Positions 1 through 8,050 of a DNA stretch of 64,000 nucleotides are shown piece by piece. The translations under genes and the position numbers were made by a program. The stretch lies in NCBI GenBank assembly GCA_030529365.1, contig JAUMXB010000007.1:1-64000 (forward strand), read 5' to 3'. The notes under the pieces were generated by a model. It saw only the letters and a program-made list of their open reading frames with translations. It was not told where the DNA came from and did not search any database. The stretch comes from Cardiobacteriaceae bacterium (lineage in GTDB: Bacteria; Pseudomonadota; Gammaproteobacteria; Cardiobacteriales; Cardiobacteriaceae). Position 1 is the first letter of the stretch. Every line of letters starts with the position of its first letter.

Positions 1-2
1 CT

Positions 3-881
3 GACGCAGGTGATACTCAGCCTGACGTAGGCGGCAGCCAGCCGGAAGTCACCCCTCCAGTCATTGCCGGTGCGGGAATTGTTACTGCTGCACCGGCTGC
101 CAAATCAGCTTCTGGACCGGTAACCTTCTCCGATATCAGCAGAGAACCAAGAGATAACCTGTTTGCGGAAAATGCTCTCTTTTCGAACATCAGCGACAAT
201 GGCCTTGTTCTTCCGGCTGATAGTTTTTCATATATTTATCAGGGTTATGTCCTGAACTCCTCTCTGGTTGACCATATGGAATGGCCCAGCGATGGCAAGA
301 AGCATGTCAAACCGTCCGTTCCTTTCAAGAAAATCGGGGCTGCGAATAACGAAGAGGAAATGATATCCATAGTGCACATTGGTCAGCAGTTTGGTTATCC
401 GCAGGCGCGTGCCTACCATTACTACGGCATTGTGGATAATGATCCCTTCAGCCTGGCCTATACCCGTGGCGAACTTGCTTCCAAAGCGGCGATTGACGGG
501 CTGAAACCTGTTGCCAACGATCCCCTGACTTACAGCGGTGAAGCCAGCTTCCGTGCCTACTCCTATCCGGTCAATGATACTTGGCTGCTTTATGGCAACG
601 GCGCGGCGCTCGAAACACTGGAAAAAGGCCAGGCCAATATCACTGTGCGCCCGGCTACGAAAACGCTGGATGCCGAAATCGACCTGAGCGGTATCAGGAA
701 AGGGAAACATGCTTTCCAGAACATTGGCTACAGCGCCGACACAGCGTCCTTCAAACATGATGAAGCTGCCGAAAACAAAGGCATTCGTGGCAATTTCTAT
801 GGCAAGCATGCCGAACATATCGGGGGGGTCTATTACATCCCGGAAGGTTCTGGTGCTTTCATGACGGAAAAACAGCCGTAA
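3..881 (+). CDS. TbpB-like / Slam-dependent surface lipoprotein, C-terminal part
   Basis: The frame is open from the window edge to a TAA, so only the C-terminal ~292 residues are seen and the signal peptide is missing. After a Pro/Ala-rich linker comes a glycine- and aromatic-rich region ending in the pattern RGNFYGKHAEHIGGVYYIP. This matches the closing strands of the C-terminal beta-barrel in the TbpB / haemophilin-receptor / factor-H-binding lipoproteins (G-x-FYGPxAxExGG). Such proteins are flipped to the surface by Slam translocons and bind host metal or haem carriers. The ligand cannot be inferred, because the N-terminal handle domain lies outside the window. A strong terminator follows about 90 bp downstream. 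Confidence 0.7.
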   Translation, partial: DAGDTQPDVGGSQPEVTPPVIAGAGIVTAAPAAKSASGPVTFSDISREPRDNLFAENALFSNISDNGLVLPADSFSYIYQGYVLNSSLVDHMEWPSDGKKHVKPSVPFKKIGAANNEEEMISIVHIGQQFGYPQARAYHYYGIVDNDPFSLAYTRGELASKAAIDGLKPVANDPLTYSGEASFRAYSYPVNDTWLLYGNGAALETLEKGQANITVRPATKTLDAEIDLSGIRKGKHAFQNIGYSADTASFKHDEAAENKGIRGNFYGKHAEHIGGVYYIPEGSGAFMTEKQP

Positions 882-970
882 TGCCATTGCAGATGTGAGC
901 GACAGCTCCGCGAAAATGCCCTGCATTCTTTGCGGAGCATGGCACAGGGATGTGCCAAGTCGTCCGCCCC

Positions 971-1005
971 AAAGAAAAAGACCGGCAATGCCGGTCTTTT
1001 TCTTT
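971..1005. terminator. Bidirectional intrinsic terminator
   Basis: Perfect hairpin (stem AAAGACCGGC, loop AATG region) flanked by A-run and T-run on both strands. It lies between two convergent genes, the TbpB-like lipoprotein and the entericidin-like gene. Confidence 0.85.
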
Positions 1006-1017
1006 GCAACCATCTGC

Positions 1018-1167
1018 TTAGTTGGTGCCGGTGCCCCCGGTTTTTTCTGCGGCCTGGCTGATTTTGCTGCCGGCTTTTTCCATGTCCTGGCCAACTCCTT
1101 TCACGGTATTGCAGCCGGCCAACGCGAAAACGCCAAAAATAGCAGCGACAAGAGAGAGTTTGCGCAT
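1018..1167 (-). CDS. Entericidin A/B-like small lipoprotein
   Basis: A 49-residue protein. The N-terminus MRKLSLVAAIFGVFALAGC is a lipoprotein signal with lipobox LAGC, followed by NTVKGVGQDMEKAGSKISQAAEK, which is the hallmark of the entericidin (EcnAB) family. Family members are tiny membrane lipoproteins linked to bacteriolysis or envelope stress. I place the start at 1167 because it has a GGAGG-type ribosome site 7 nt upstream; an in-frame ATG at 1200 would add 11 residues before the signal peptide. Only one entericidin-like gene is present, so an EcnA/EcnB antidote pair is not evident. Confidence 0.85.
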   Translation of the reverse strand: MRKLSLVAAIFGVFALAGCNTVKGVGQDMEKAGSKISQAAEKTGGTGTN

Positions 1168-1392
1168 GATTGCCTCCAGGTTGTGAAAAAGGAACTTCAC
1201 CTTACCGCAGAATGCCCTGTTTCACAATCCGGACACCAGGACAGGCAACGACCGGCGTCCGCCGGAGAATGACAGCCAGTTCATGTCTAACCCGTTGAAA
1301 AACGGATTTCTTCACGACTTGGACGGATGTTTTTTCACAGCCTGCTATATACTGCCGTTTTCTTTCTCTGTAACCAGCCATCAGGAGTGCGC

Positions 1393-2337
1393 ATGGATCT
1401 TTTGAACCAATACGTCAGCGGCTTTGGCATTTTTACCATCGTGCTGATTATCTTTGCCTTATGGGTCGGCTTCAAGCTTATCACCATCGTCGAGCAGGGG
1501 CGGGAATACACGGTGCTGCGCCTTGGCCGTTACCATCGCACCCTCGATCCAGGCTTCCATCTCGTCATTCCTTTCTGGGAGCGCGTCGGCCACAAAATCA
1601 ACATGAAAGAGCGCGTGCTCGATGTGCCGCGCCAGGAAGTGATCACCAAGGACAACGCCTTGGTCACGGTGGATGGCGTCGTCTTCTTTCAGGTCGTCAA
1701 TGCCGCCAAGGCCGCCTATGCCGTCGATGATCTCGAACTCGCCATCATGAACCTTTCCACCACCAATCTGCGCACCGTGATGGGCTCGATGACGCTCGAT
1801 GATCTTTTCTCCGAGCGCGACACCATCAACGTGCGCCTGCTCTCCACCATCGACAAGGCCACCGATCCCTGGGGCGTGAAAGTCACGCGCGTGGAAGTGA
1901 AAGACATTTCGCCGCCGCAGGATCTCGTCGCCGCCATGGCGCAGCAGAAAAAGGCCGATCAGCTGAAACGCGCGCAAATCCTCGAAGCCGAAGGCCAGCG
2001 TCAGGCGGAAATCCTGCGCGCCGAAGGCGACAAGCAGGCGCAGGTGCTGGAAGCGCAGGGCAAGCGTGAAGCGGCGTTTCTGGAGGCGGAAGCACGCGAG
2101 CGTCTGGCAGAAGCGGAAGCGCGCGCCACCCAGCTCGTCTCGCAATCCATTGCCGAAGGAGATATTCACGCCATCCAGTATTTCGTCGCCCAGGAATATG
2201 TGAAAGCGCTGGCCAAATTCGCGGAAAGCGACCAGCAGAAAACCTTCTTCCTGCCCATGGAAGCGAGCGGCATTTTGGGCGCACTGGGCGGCGTGACCGA
2301 ACTCTTTCAGGCGCAAAAAACGGATAAAAAACCATGA
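1393..2337 (+). CDS. qmcA: SPFH/band-7 membrane protein (QmcA/stomatin-like)
   Basis: A 314-residue protein. One N-terminal membrane helix (about residues 8-28) is followed by the band-7 core (VEQGREYTVLRLGRYHRTLDPGFHLVIPFWERV), then a long Ala/Glu-rich coiled coil (QILEAEGQRQAEILRAEG repeats) and a hydrophobic tail. This is the stomatin/QmcA type, which forms large cages in the inner membrane and supports membrane quality control with FtsH-like proteases. The start at 1393 has CAGGAG 7 nt upstream; an in-frame ATG at 1327 is less likely. An NfeD partner lies two genes downstream, the usual QmcA-NfeD pairing, here separated by a Sel1-repeat gene. Confidence 0.9.
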   Translation: MDLLNQYVSGFGIFTIVLIIFALWVGFKLITIVEQGREYTVLRLGRYHRTLDPGFHLVIPFWERVGHKINMKERVLDVPRQEVITKDNALVTVDGVVFFQVVNAAKAAYAVDDLELAIMNLSTTNLRTVMGSMTLDDLFSERDTINVRLLSTIDKATDPWGVKVTRVEVKDISPPQDLVAAMAQQKKADQLKRAQILEAEGQRQAEILRAEGDKQAQVLEAQGKREAAFLEAEARERLAEAEARATQLVSQSIAEGDIHAIQYFVAQEYVKALAKFAESDQQKTFFLPMEASGILGALGGVTELFQAQKTDKKP

Positions 2338-2414
2338 TGGCGCTCTCCTGGTTCTGGCTGATGCTGCCCTTTTACCTGCCGGAACTGCCGCCCATATTCA
2401 TTCTGCCCGCATAA
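2334..2414 (+). CDS. Possible 26-residue hydrophobic peptide overlapping the qmcA stop
   Basis: An ATGATG at 2334 overlaps the qmcA TGA in an ATGA arrangement and opens a 26-codon frame (MMALSWFWLMLPFYLPELPP...), with TAA at 2412-2414, 10 bp before the Sel1 gene. The peptide is hydrophobic and Trp/Pro-rich, so it could be a short membrane peptide or a translational coupler. No homology is claimed; it could simply be chance. Confidence 0.25.
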   Translation: MMALSWFWLMLPFYLPELPPIFILPA

Positions 2415-2424
2415 AGGAAAGATC

Positions 2425-3150
2425 ATGAAAAAACTGCTGCTATTGATTGCCTTTGCCGCCAGCGCCCATGCTGCTACCTTGCAGGACGCCAAAGACGCCT
2501 ACTTCGCCGGTCGCCATGACGAAGCCATCGCCATCTGGCGCGAGCTGGCGGAAAAAGGCGACGGCAAGGCGCAATACAACCTTGGCCTGGCGCTCAAAAG
2601 CGACCATCGCGACGAAGCCCTGCAATGGCTGGAAAAAGCCGCGGCGCAGGGCATCGCCCATGCCCGGCTCGAGCTCGGCGAAATGCTCCTTTATGGCAAG
2701 GACGGCCTCGTCAACCATGAAGCGGCCGCGATGAAAGCGCACGATACCCCGCCGCCGCAAGATCGCGCGCGCGGCATTGCCCTTATCACGCAGGCCGCCG
2801 AACAGGGGCTGGCCGAGGCGCAATACCGTTTGGCGCTTAATTACGCAAACGCCGTCGGCGTGGACAAAAAACCCGACCAGGCCCGCGCATGGCTGGAAAA
2901 AGCCGCCGCGCAACTGCACGCGGAAGCGCAATATCAGCTCGGCCTCTATTATTTGCAGGAAGACGTGCAATGCGACAAAGCGCTCTCCTGGCTGAACAGC
3001 GCCCATCTCCTTGGCGACTGGGCGGCTGCCGCCGAAATCAGCCGCCTCTACCAGCATGGATTTTGCGTCGGCAAAGATGACGCCCAGGCCGCCGAATGGG
3101 AAAGCAAAGCCATGCGCCAACAGGAAAAAGCGCTTGGGAAAAAGGAATGA
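2425..3150 (+). CDS. Periplasmic Sel1-repeat (TPR-like) protein
   Basis: A 241-residue protein with a cleavable signal peptide (MKKLLLLIAFAASAHA). It then carries a run of Sel1-like repeats such as GDGKAQYNLGLAL, GIAHARLELGEML, GLAEAQYRLALNYANAVGV and LHAEAQYQLGLYY. Sel1 proteins are alpha-solenoid adaptors. The start has AAAGGAAAG upstream. It sits between qmcA and an NfeD-type gene, touching the latter at its 3' end, so it is probably cotranscribed and may act on the same membrane-quality machinery. That functional link is inference. Confidence 0.85.
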   Translation: MKKLLLLIAFAASAHAATLQDAKDAYFAGRHDEAIAIWRELAEKGDGKAQYNLGLALKSDHRDEALQWLEKAAAQGIAHARLELGEMLLYGKDGLVNHEAAAMKAHDTPPPQDRARGIALITQAAEQGLAEAQYRLALNYANAVGVDKKPDQARAWLEKAAAQLHAEAQYQLGLYYLQEDVQCDKALSWLNSAHLLGDWAAAAEISRLYQHGFCVGKDDAQAAEWESKAMRQQEKALGKKE

Positions 3151-3152
3151 CC

Positions 3153-3602
3153 ATGTTTGAACCCGTCTTCTGGAACTGGCTGATATTGGCCGCCGTTTTC
3201 CTCATCGTCGAAGCCTTTACCGTTTCCTTTTTCTTCCTGCTCTGGGCGATGGCCGCGTTCGTGCTCGCCGGGCTTACCGCCTTTGCGCCCGATCTTTCCT
3301 GGCAATGGCAGGCGCTGTGGTTTTTCGTCTTTTCCGTGCTTTGCCTTTTGCTGTGGTACGGCGTGGTACGCCACTGGCGCAAGACGGAAGCGCGCGACGA
3401 AGCCGCACAGCTAAACAACCGCGGCCTTGCTCTCATCGGCCGCCAGTTCGTGCTCGGCAGCGCCATTCACGAACAATACGGCCGCCTGCAAATCGACGAC
3501 AGCCTGTGGACGGTTTACAGCCCCGTTGATCTCCCTGCCGGTACCAAAATCCGCATCGTGCGCATCGAAAGCACCACCTTGCATGTAGAAGCCATCGAAT
3601 AA
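3153..3602 (+). CDS. NfeD-family membrane protein
   Basis: A 149-residue protein with two hydrophobic segments (about residues 6-55 and 60-85) and a C-terminal OB-fold of NfeD type (GRQFVLGSAIHEQYGRLQIDDSLWTVYSPVDLPAGTKIRIVRIESTTLHVE). NfeD proteins partner with SPFH proteins, consistent with qmcA upstream. I prefer the ATG at 3153, which has AAAGGA 8 nt upstream, over the ATG at 3147, which overlaps the Sel1 stop but leaves no room for the ribosome site. Confidence 0.85.
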   Translation: MFEPVFWNWLILAAVFLIVEAFTVSFFFLLWAMAAFVLAGLTAFAPDLSWQWQALWFFVFSVLCLLLWYGVVRHWRKTEARDEAAQLNNRGLALIGRQFVLGSAIHEQYGRLQIDDSLWTVYSPVDLPAGTKIRIVRIESTTLHVEAIE

Positions 3603-3615
3603 TTTATAAATTCAT

Positions 3616-3703
3616 AAAAAATAGTTATTTTTTACCACTAATAAGCGCTTACAGCGATAGATTTTCTCATAATAAGCGCTTCATGTTGAGAAAATTTCCC
3701 ATC
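3616..3703. repeat. AAGCGCTT dispersed repeat, copy 1
   Basis: Cores at 3643-3650 and 3674-3681 (31 bp apart), with the TTTTTTACCA arm on the left and GAGAAAATTT on the right. It abuts the start of the glycosidase gene. Confidence 0.9.
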
Positions 3704-4462
3704 ATGCCCAAAATCATCCTTGCCAGTCTTTTCCTCCTGGGCGCATGGGCGCAAGCGCTCGATTTCGAGCCGCTCGGCAAAGGCGCTTTTTATGCCGAGG
3801 CGGATTATCAGAGCGTGCGTTATGGCATCGTGAAGGCGCATCCCGAGCAGGTGTCTTTGCTCTGGCGCGATGGTGAAGACAAGGCCTATCGCAGCCTGAG
3901 TGCGGCCTTTTCGGCAGTGAAAGAAAGCGGCCGAGTGCCGCTGATGCTGATGAATGCGGGCATTTTCACCACGGCCCATACGCCCGCCGGGCTTTGGGTG
4001 GAGCAGGGCGAGGCGCTGGTGCCGCTCAATCGCAACAAGGGCAAGGGCAATTTCCATATCGAGCCGAACGGCGTTTTTTCCGTCACTGGCGGCAAGGCGC
4101 GGGTGGAGACGAGCGCGGCCTTTGCCAGGCGCAAGGCGCGCGCCGATCATGCCGTGCAATCCGGACCGATGCTGATCGTAAACGGCAAGATCAACAAGCG
4201 CTTCGTAAAAAACCTTTCCAGCCCCTACAAGCGCAATGCGGTATGCACCACGAAAAAGGGCGATTTGCTTTTTGTCATGACGCTGCGCTATCAATCGGAA
4301 TGGCCGAGTTTTTATCGCCTTGGCGAAGCGCTGCTCTCCTTCGGCTGCCATCACGCGCTCTATCTCGACGGCAGCATTTCCGACTGGTTCGTGAAGGGCA
4401 AAAGTGGTACGTTTCACTGGTCGAATTTTGTTGGCATCATTGCCGTGACGGAGCTTCCATGA
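3704..4462 (+). CDS. Secreted phosphodiester glycosidase (NAGPA/DUF2233 domain)
   Basis: A 252-residue protein with a signal peptide (MPKIILASLFLLGAWAQA). Its domain resembles N-acetylglucosamine-1-phosphodiester glycosidase, with the family signatures MNAGIF, QSGPMLIVNGKINK, RNAVC and LYLDGSISDWF. Family members hydrolyse phosphodiester glycosides in the periplasm or outside the cell; the substrate here is unknown. An in-frame ATG at 3683 lies inside the repeat, so I start at 3704, although no clear ribosome site precedes it. The stop overlaps the next gene in an ATGA arrangement. Confidence 0.8.
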   Translation: MPKIILASLFLLGAWAQALDFEPLGKGAFYAEADYQSVRYGIVKAHPEQVSLLWRDGEDKAYRSLSAAFSAVKESGRVPLMLMNAGIFTTAHTPAGLWVEQGEALVPLNRNKGKGNFHIEPNGVFSVTGGKARVETSAAFARRKARADHAVQSGPMLIVNGKINKRFVKNLSSPYKRNAVCTTKKGDLLFVMTLRYQSEWPSFYRLGEALLSFGCHHALYLDGSISDWFVKGKSGTFHWSNFVGIIAVTELP

Positions 4463-5937
4463 CCCCAGCCATGCACGATCATTACGCCGCCCTCGATCTC
4501 GGCTCGAACAGCTTTCATCTGCTCGTCATCCGCGAAGATGGCGCGAGCATGCAGACGGTGGATGCGGTCAAGCACATGGTGCGCCTCGGCGAAGGCCTGG
4601 GCGAAGACGGCTTGCTGAGCGCGGACAGCATGGCGCGCGGGCTTGCCGCGCTCACGCAAATGGCGGAAGTGTTGCGCGGCATTCCGCGCGAGAACGTGCG
4701 CGTGGTGGCGACCAACACCTTGCGCGTTGCCGAGAACGGCGCCGATTTCATCCGCGCTGGCGAAGCGGCGCTCGGCTTTCCCATCGAAACGATTTCCGGC
4801 GAAGAAGAGGCGCGCCTCATTTATCTTGGCATCACCGCGCACAACCATTTCAAGGACAAGAATCTGGTGATCGACGTCGGCGGCGGCTCCACGGAAATCA
4901 TCGTCGGCGACGGCAATGCCCCCATCCTGCTGCGCTCGCTGAAAATGGGCTGTGCCAACATGGCGCAGCAGTTTTTCCCCAAGGGCAAGATCACGCGGCA
5001 GGCCATCAAGAAAGCGCAAAAACACGTCGGGCAAATGGTCGAGCCTTCCATCCGCCTGATTCGCAAACAGGGCTTTGAGCGCGTGATTCTCTCCTCGGGC
5101 ACGGCCAAGGCAGTGGAAAAAATCCTGGGCGGACGCGGCGTGACGGCCGCGCAGCTTTCCGCCTTGCTTGATACGCTGGAAGATATCGGCGATGCCAGGC
5201 GCTTGCCGTCCGCCCTCGGTGTGAGCGAAGAACGCGCTTTCGGCTTTACCGGCGGTGTGGTGATTTTTGCAAGCCTTTTCGAGCATTTGGGCATCGATCG
5301 CGCGATTGTCTCGCAGGAAGCGCTGCGCGAAGGCGTCATCCTTGATCTCATGGGGCGCAGCAACAGCCGCGACGAACGCGATGCCACCGTCGCCACCTTT
5401 ATCACCCGCTTCAATATCGCTGGCAAACAGGCGGCGCGCGTCAAGGCGCTCGCCCTCGCCCTGCAACAGCAATTGCCCGATCTCGCGCCGCCGCGCTTTA
5501 TACCGCTGCTCGCGCATGTGGCCGATCTGCATGAAATCGGCCTGGCCGTTTCCCACAACCGCCAGCATATCCACGGCGCCTATCTCCTTGAAAACGCCGA
5601 CATGCCCGGCTTTTCCCGCCTCATGCAGCAGATGATGGCGCTCATCGTCAAAGGCCAGCGGCGCAAATTCTCCGGCAAGCATTTCGACGCCATTCCCGCT
5701 GAGCACCATCCCTTCCTCTGGCAATACCTGCGCTGCCTGCGGCTTGCCGTGCTCATTTGCCGGGCGCGCGCGCCGCTCGATAAAGACGACTATCCGCGCC
5801 TGACTGTGCAGGGCAAACGCTGGATACTCGCCTTTCCCAAGGGCTATCTCGATGCGCGACCGCTCACCGTCGCTGATTTGCAGGAAGAGCAGCAATACTG
5901 GGCGCAGCAGGGCGATGCGGAACTGCTGTTTGTCTGA
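4459..5937 (+). CDS. Exopolyphosphatase / pppGpp phosphohydrolase (Ppx/GppA)
   Basis: A 492-residue protein of the actin-like ATPase superfamily. Visible motifs are ALDLGSNSFHLLV (phosphate 1), VVATNTLRVAENGADF, SGEEEARLIYLG and VIDVGGGSTEI (phosphate 2), followed by a C-terminal HD-like helical domain with HEIG. The length fits both Ppx and GppA, and I cannot decide whether polyphosphate or pppGpp is the main substrate. The start overlaps the glycosidase stop by 4 nt, implying translational coupling. A longer frame reaching back to 3994 runs through the upstream gene and is not real. Confidence 0.88.
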   Translation: MTPAMHDHYAALDLGSNSFHLLVIREDGASMQTVDAVKHMVRLGEGLGEDGLLSADSMARGLAALTQMAEVLRGIPRENVRVVATNTLRVAENGADFIRAGEAALGFPIETISGEEEARLIYLGITAHNHFKDKNLVIDVGGGSTEIIVGDGNAPILLRSLKMGCANMAQQFFPKGKITRQAIKKAQKHVGQMVEPSIRLIRKQGFERVILSSGTAKAVEKILGGRGVTAAQLSALLDTLEDIGDARRLPSALGVSEERAFGFTGGVVIFASLFEHLGIDRAIVSQEALREGVILDLMGRSNSRDERDATVATFITRFNIAGKQAARVKALALALQQQLPDLAPPRFIPLLAHVADLHEIGLAVSHNRQHIHGAYLLENADMPGFSRLMQQMMALIVKGQRRKFSGKHFDAIPAEHHPFLWQYLRCLRLAVLICRARAPLDKDDYPRLTVQGKRWILAFPKGYLDARPLTVADLQEEQQYWAQQGDAELLFV

Positions 5938-5938
5938 A

Positions 5939-6025
5939 TGGTAAGTTTTCTCGCGAGAAAGCGCTTATGTCGATAAAATTTATCACAATAAGCGCTTATT
6001 GATGGTAAAAAAATAACCATTTTTG
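5939..6025. repeat. AAGCGCTT dispersed repeat, copy 2
   Basis: Cores at 5959-5966 and 5990-5997 (31 bp apart). The right arm is TGGTAAAAAAATAACCATTT. It starts directly at the ppx/gppA stop codon. Confidence 0.9.
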
Positions 6026-6057
6026 AATGATTTATGGAAAACGCTGTTTTTTGTAGG

Positions 6058-6354
6058 TAACCTGAGTTCGGGATAAGAGGGAAATCATGCCTGAATGATT
6101 TCTCAAAATTTTCTATGAAATGACAAGATATTACCCTCCCCTGCTTGCGGGGCGACTGGCTTGCCAGCTCGTCCGCAGGACGAGAAAGACGGGGTGGGGG
6201 TGTTGAAAACGAAGTTTTCATTCCATGGTCGTAAAAAATGCTGCGCATTTTACACCCCCATCCTCACCTTCCCCCGCAAGCGGGAGAAGGAACTGATTGG
6301 AGAACAACGCTATATCAGTAGATTTCCTACTTTCCTTATCCCGAACTCAGGTTA
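6058..6354. mobile_element. Non-autonomous inverted-repeat element (MITE-like), ~297 bp
   Basis: Bounded by perfect 20-bp terminal inverted repeats: TAACCTGAGTTCGGGATAAG at 6058-6077 and its complement at 6335-6354. There is no transposase frame inside. The interior holds GC-rich complementary blocks (CCTCCCC...GGGGTGGGGGTGT, then ACACCCCCATCC...CCCGCAAGCGGGAG), so the whole unit can fold back on itself. A target duplication is not clear. The family of the mobilising enzyme is unknown. Confidence 0.7.
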
Positions 6355-6356
6355 GG

Positions 6357-6412
6357 TAGGGCACGTTGTGCCCGACATCAAACCCATGTCGGCCATGAAT
6401 GGCCGACCTACA
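6357..6412. repeat. Compound hairpin sequence after the MITE
   Basis: Two adjacent perfect hairpins, GGGCACGTTGTGCCC (6359-6373) and GTCGGCCATGAATGGCCGAC (6388-6407), are bracketed by GTAGG...CCTAC. It looks like a small palindromic intergenic repeat; function unknown. Confidence 0.5.
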
Positions 6413-6427
6413 GCGCGATAGCGGAAC

Positions 6428-6475
6428 GATGGGGTGCCGGGAGGTTGCGGGCAACGCCCCGGCATCTGCCCCATC
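6428..6475 (-). terminator. Probable terminator of gabD
   Basis: Long imperfect GC-rich hairpin (GATGGGGTGCCGGG against CCCGGCATCTGCCCCATC) just past the gabD stop. There is no good T-run, so it may act as a stabilising 3' structure instead. Confidence 0.4.
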
Positions 6476-6480
6476 CTGCA

Positions 6481-7899
6481 TCAATACTGAATCATGCAGT
6501 ATTTGCTTTCCAGATAGTCTTCAATGCCCTGGCGTCCGCCTTCGCGGCCAAGACCAGACTGCTTGACGCCGCCGAACGGCGCCGCTTCATTGGAGATGAC
6601 GCCGCTGTTCACGCCGACCATGCCGTATTCCAGCGCATCGAGCACGCGATGGATGCGGCCGATGTCGCGGCTGTAGAAATAGGCGGCAAGACCGAATTCG
6701 GTGGCATTGGCCTGGCGGATGGCGTCTTCTTCGCGCTCGAAGCGGAAAACGGGGGCGAGCGGGCCGAAAATTTCTTCACGGGCGAAGCGCATGTCGGCAC
6801 TGGCATCGCGAATGACGGCAGGTTGCAGGAAGAGTTCGCCTGCCGGGTGCGCGCCGCCGCCGAGGATTTGTGCGCCATGCGCGAGGGCATCATCAACATA
6901 GCCTTGCACTTTGTCGCGCGCGGCCTGGTCGATCAGGGGGCCGATCTGCACGTCGTCCTCAAAGCCGTTGCCGACTTTGAGCGCCTGCACGGCGGCGGCG
7001 AATTTCTCGACGAAGGCGTCATAAACGCCGTTTTGCACGTAGAAGCGGTTGGCGCAGACGCAGGTCTGCCCGGCATTGCGGAATTTGCTCAATATCGCGC
7101 CTTGCACGGCGGCGTCGAGATCGGCGTCGTCGAAGACGATGAAGGGCGCATTGCCGCCGAGTTCGAGGGAGATTTTCTTGATGGTGGAGGCGCATTGGCG
7201 CATCAACAAGCGGCCGGTGGACGTCGAGCCGGTGAAGCTGAATTTGCGTACGGTGTCGCTTTCGGTGAGCACTTTGCCGATGGATGCGGCATCGCCGGTG
7301 ATGACGTTGAACACGCCCGGCGGAATGCCCGCTTTTTCGGCAAGGACAGCAAGCGCCAAGGCGGAAAAGGGCGTTTGCGAGGCGGGGCGGATGACGAAGG
7401 TGCAACCGGCAGCGAGCGCGGGCGCGGCCTTGCGCGTGATCATGGCGTTGGGGAAGTTCCATGGCGTGATCGCGGCACAGACGCCAACCGGCTGTTTCTG
7501 CACGATGATTTTCTGATTTGGGTTGGCGGCGGGAATGGTTTCGCCGTACACGCGTTTCGCTTCTTCGGCATACCATTCGATGTAGGCCGCGCCGTAGGCG
7601 ATTTCGCCGCGTGCTTCGGCAAGCGGCTTGCCCTGTTCGCGGGTGAGCAGTTCGGCGAGCGCTTCCTGATGCTCCATGATGAGTTCGTACCAGCGGCGCA
7701 GAAGTTTGCTGCGTGCCTTGGCCGTTTGCGCGCGCCAGGCGGGCAGGGCGGCAGCGGCAGCCTGCACGGCGAGTTCGGCTTCGTGGGTGCTGCCGTTGGC
7801 GATATGGCCTATGGTTTCTCCAGTCGCAGGATTGGTGACGGGCAGGGTGGGCGTGCCCTGCCATTGCCCGTTGATATAGTGCTGTTCTTTCAATAACAT
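6481..7899 (-). CDS. gabD: Succinate-semialdehyde dehydrogenase
   Basis: A 472-residue aldehyde dehydrogenase. It shows the NAD(P) region FTGSTSTGRLLM, the general-base region LELGGNAPFIVF and the catalytic cysteine in NAGQTCVCANRFYV. The C-terminal GLGREGGRQGIEDYLESKYCMIQY is typical of the GabD/SSADH subgroup, which oxidises succinate semialdehyde to succinate. Start 7899 has GGAG at the right distance; the longer frame to 7959 runs into repeat sequence. No gabT or GABA permease lies alongside, so the supply of substrate is not explained locally. Confidence 0.88.
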   Translation of the reverse strand: MLLKEQHYINGQWQGTPTLPVTNPATGETIGHIANGSTHEAELAVQAAAAALPAWRAQTAKARSKLLRRWYELIMEHQEALAELLTREQGKPLAEARGEIAYGAAYIEWYAEEAKRVYGETIPAANPNQKIIVQKQPVGVCAAITPWNFPNAMITRKAAPALAAGCTFVIRPASQTPFSALALAVLAEKAGIPPGVFNVITGDAASIGKVLTESDTVRKFSFTGSTSTGRLLMRQCASTIKKISLELGGNAPFIVFDDADLDAAVQGAILSKFRNAGQTCVCANRFYVQNGVYDAFVEKFAAAVQALKVGNGFEDDVQIGPLIDQAARDKVQGYVDDALAHGAQILGGGAHPAGELFLQPAVIRDASADMRFAREEIFGPLAPVFRFEREEDAIRQANATEFGLAAYFYSRDIGRIHRVLDALEYGMVGVNSGVISNEAAPFGGVKQSGLGREGGRQGIEDYLESKYCMIQY

Positions 7900-7923
7900 G
7901 GCTTTCTCCATGATTTGCTTGTT

Positions 7924-8005
7924 TATGGTAATTCCTTTCCATAAACAAGCGCTTTTCATGATAAAAAATTAAATAAAATGGCTTTTTTACGAGAAAAATA
8001 ACATT
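7924..8005. repeat. AAGCGCTT dispersed repeat, copy 3 (decayed)
   Basis: One intact core at 7947-7954 and a two-mismatch core (AATGGCTT) at 7978-7985, still exactly 31 bp away. Confidence 0.7.
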
Positions 8006-8050
8006 TCCAATCGCGGCAAAATGCAGATGGCAACACTATTGTACGAACCA

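Noticed and set aside
3-881. Assigning the first gene as tbpB proper
   Set aside because: Only the C-terminal barrel is visible, and this fold is shared by several ligand-specific lipoproteins.
6445-7896. Long plus-strand open frame opposite gabD (483 codons)
   Set aside because: Shadow of the real dehydrogenase on the other strand; no motifs and the composition of a GC-rich antisense frame.
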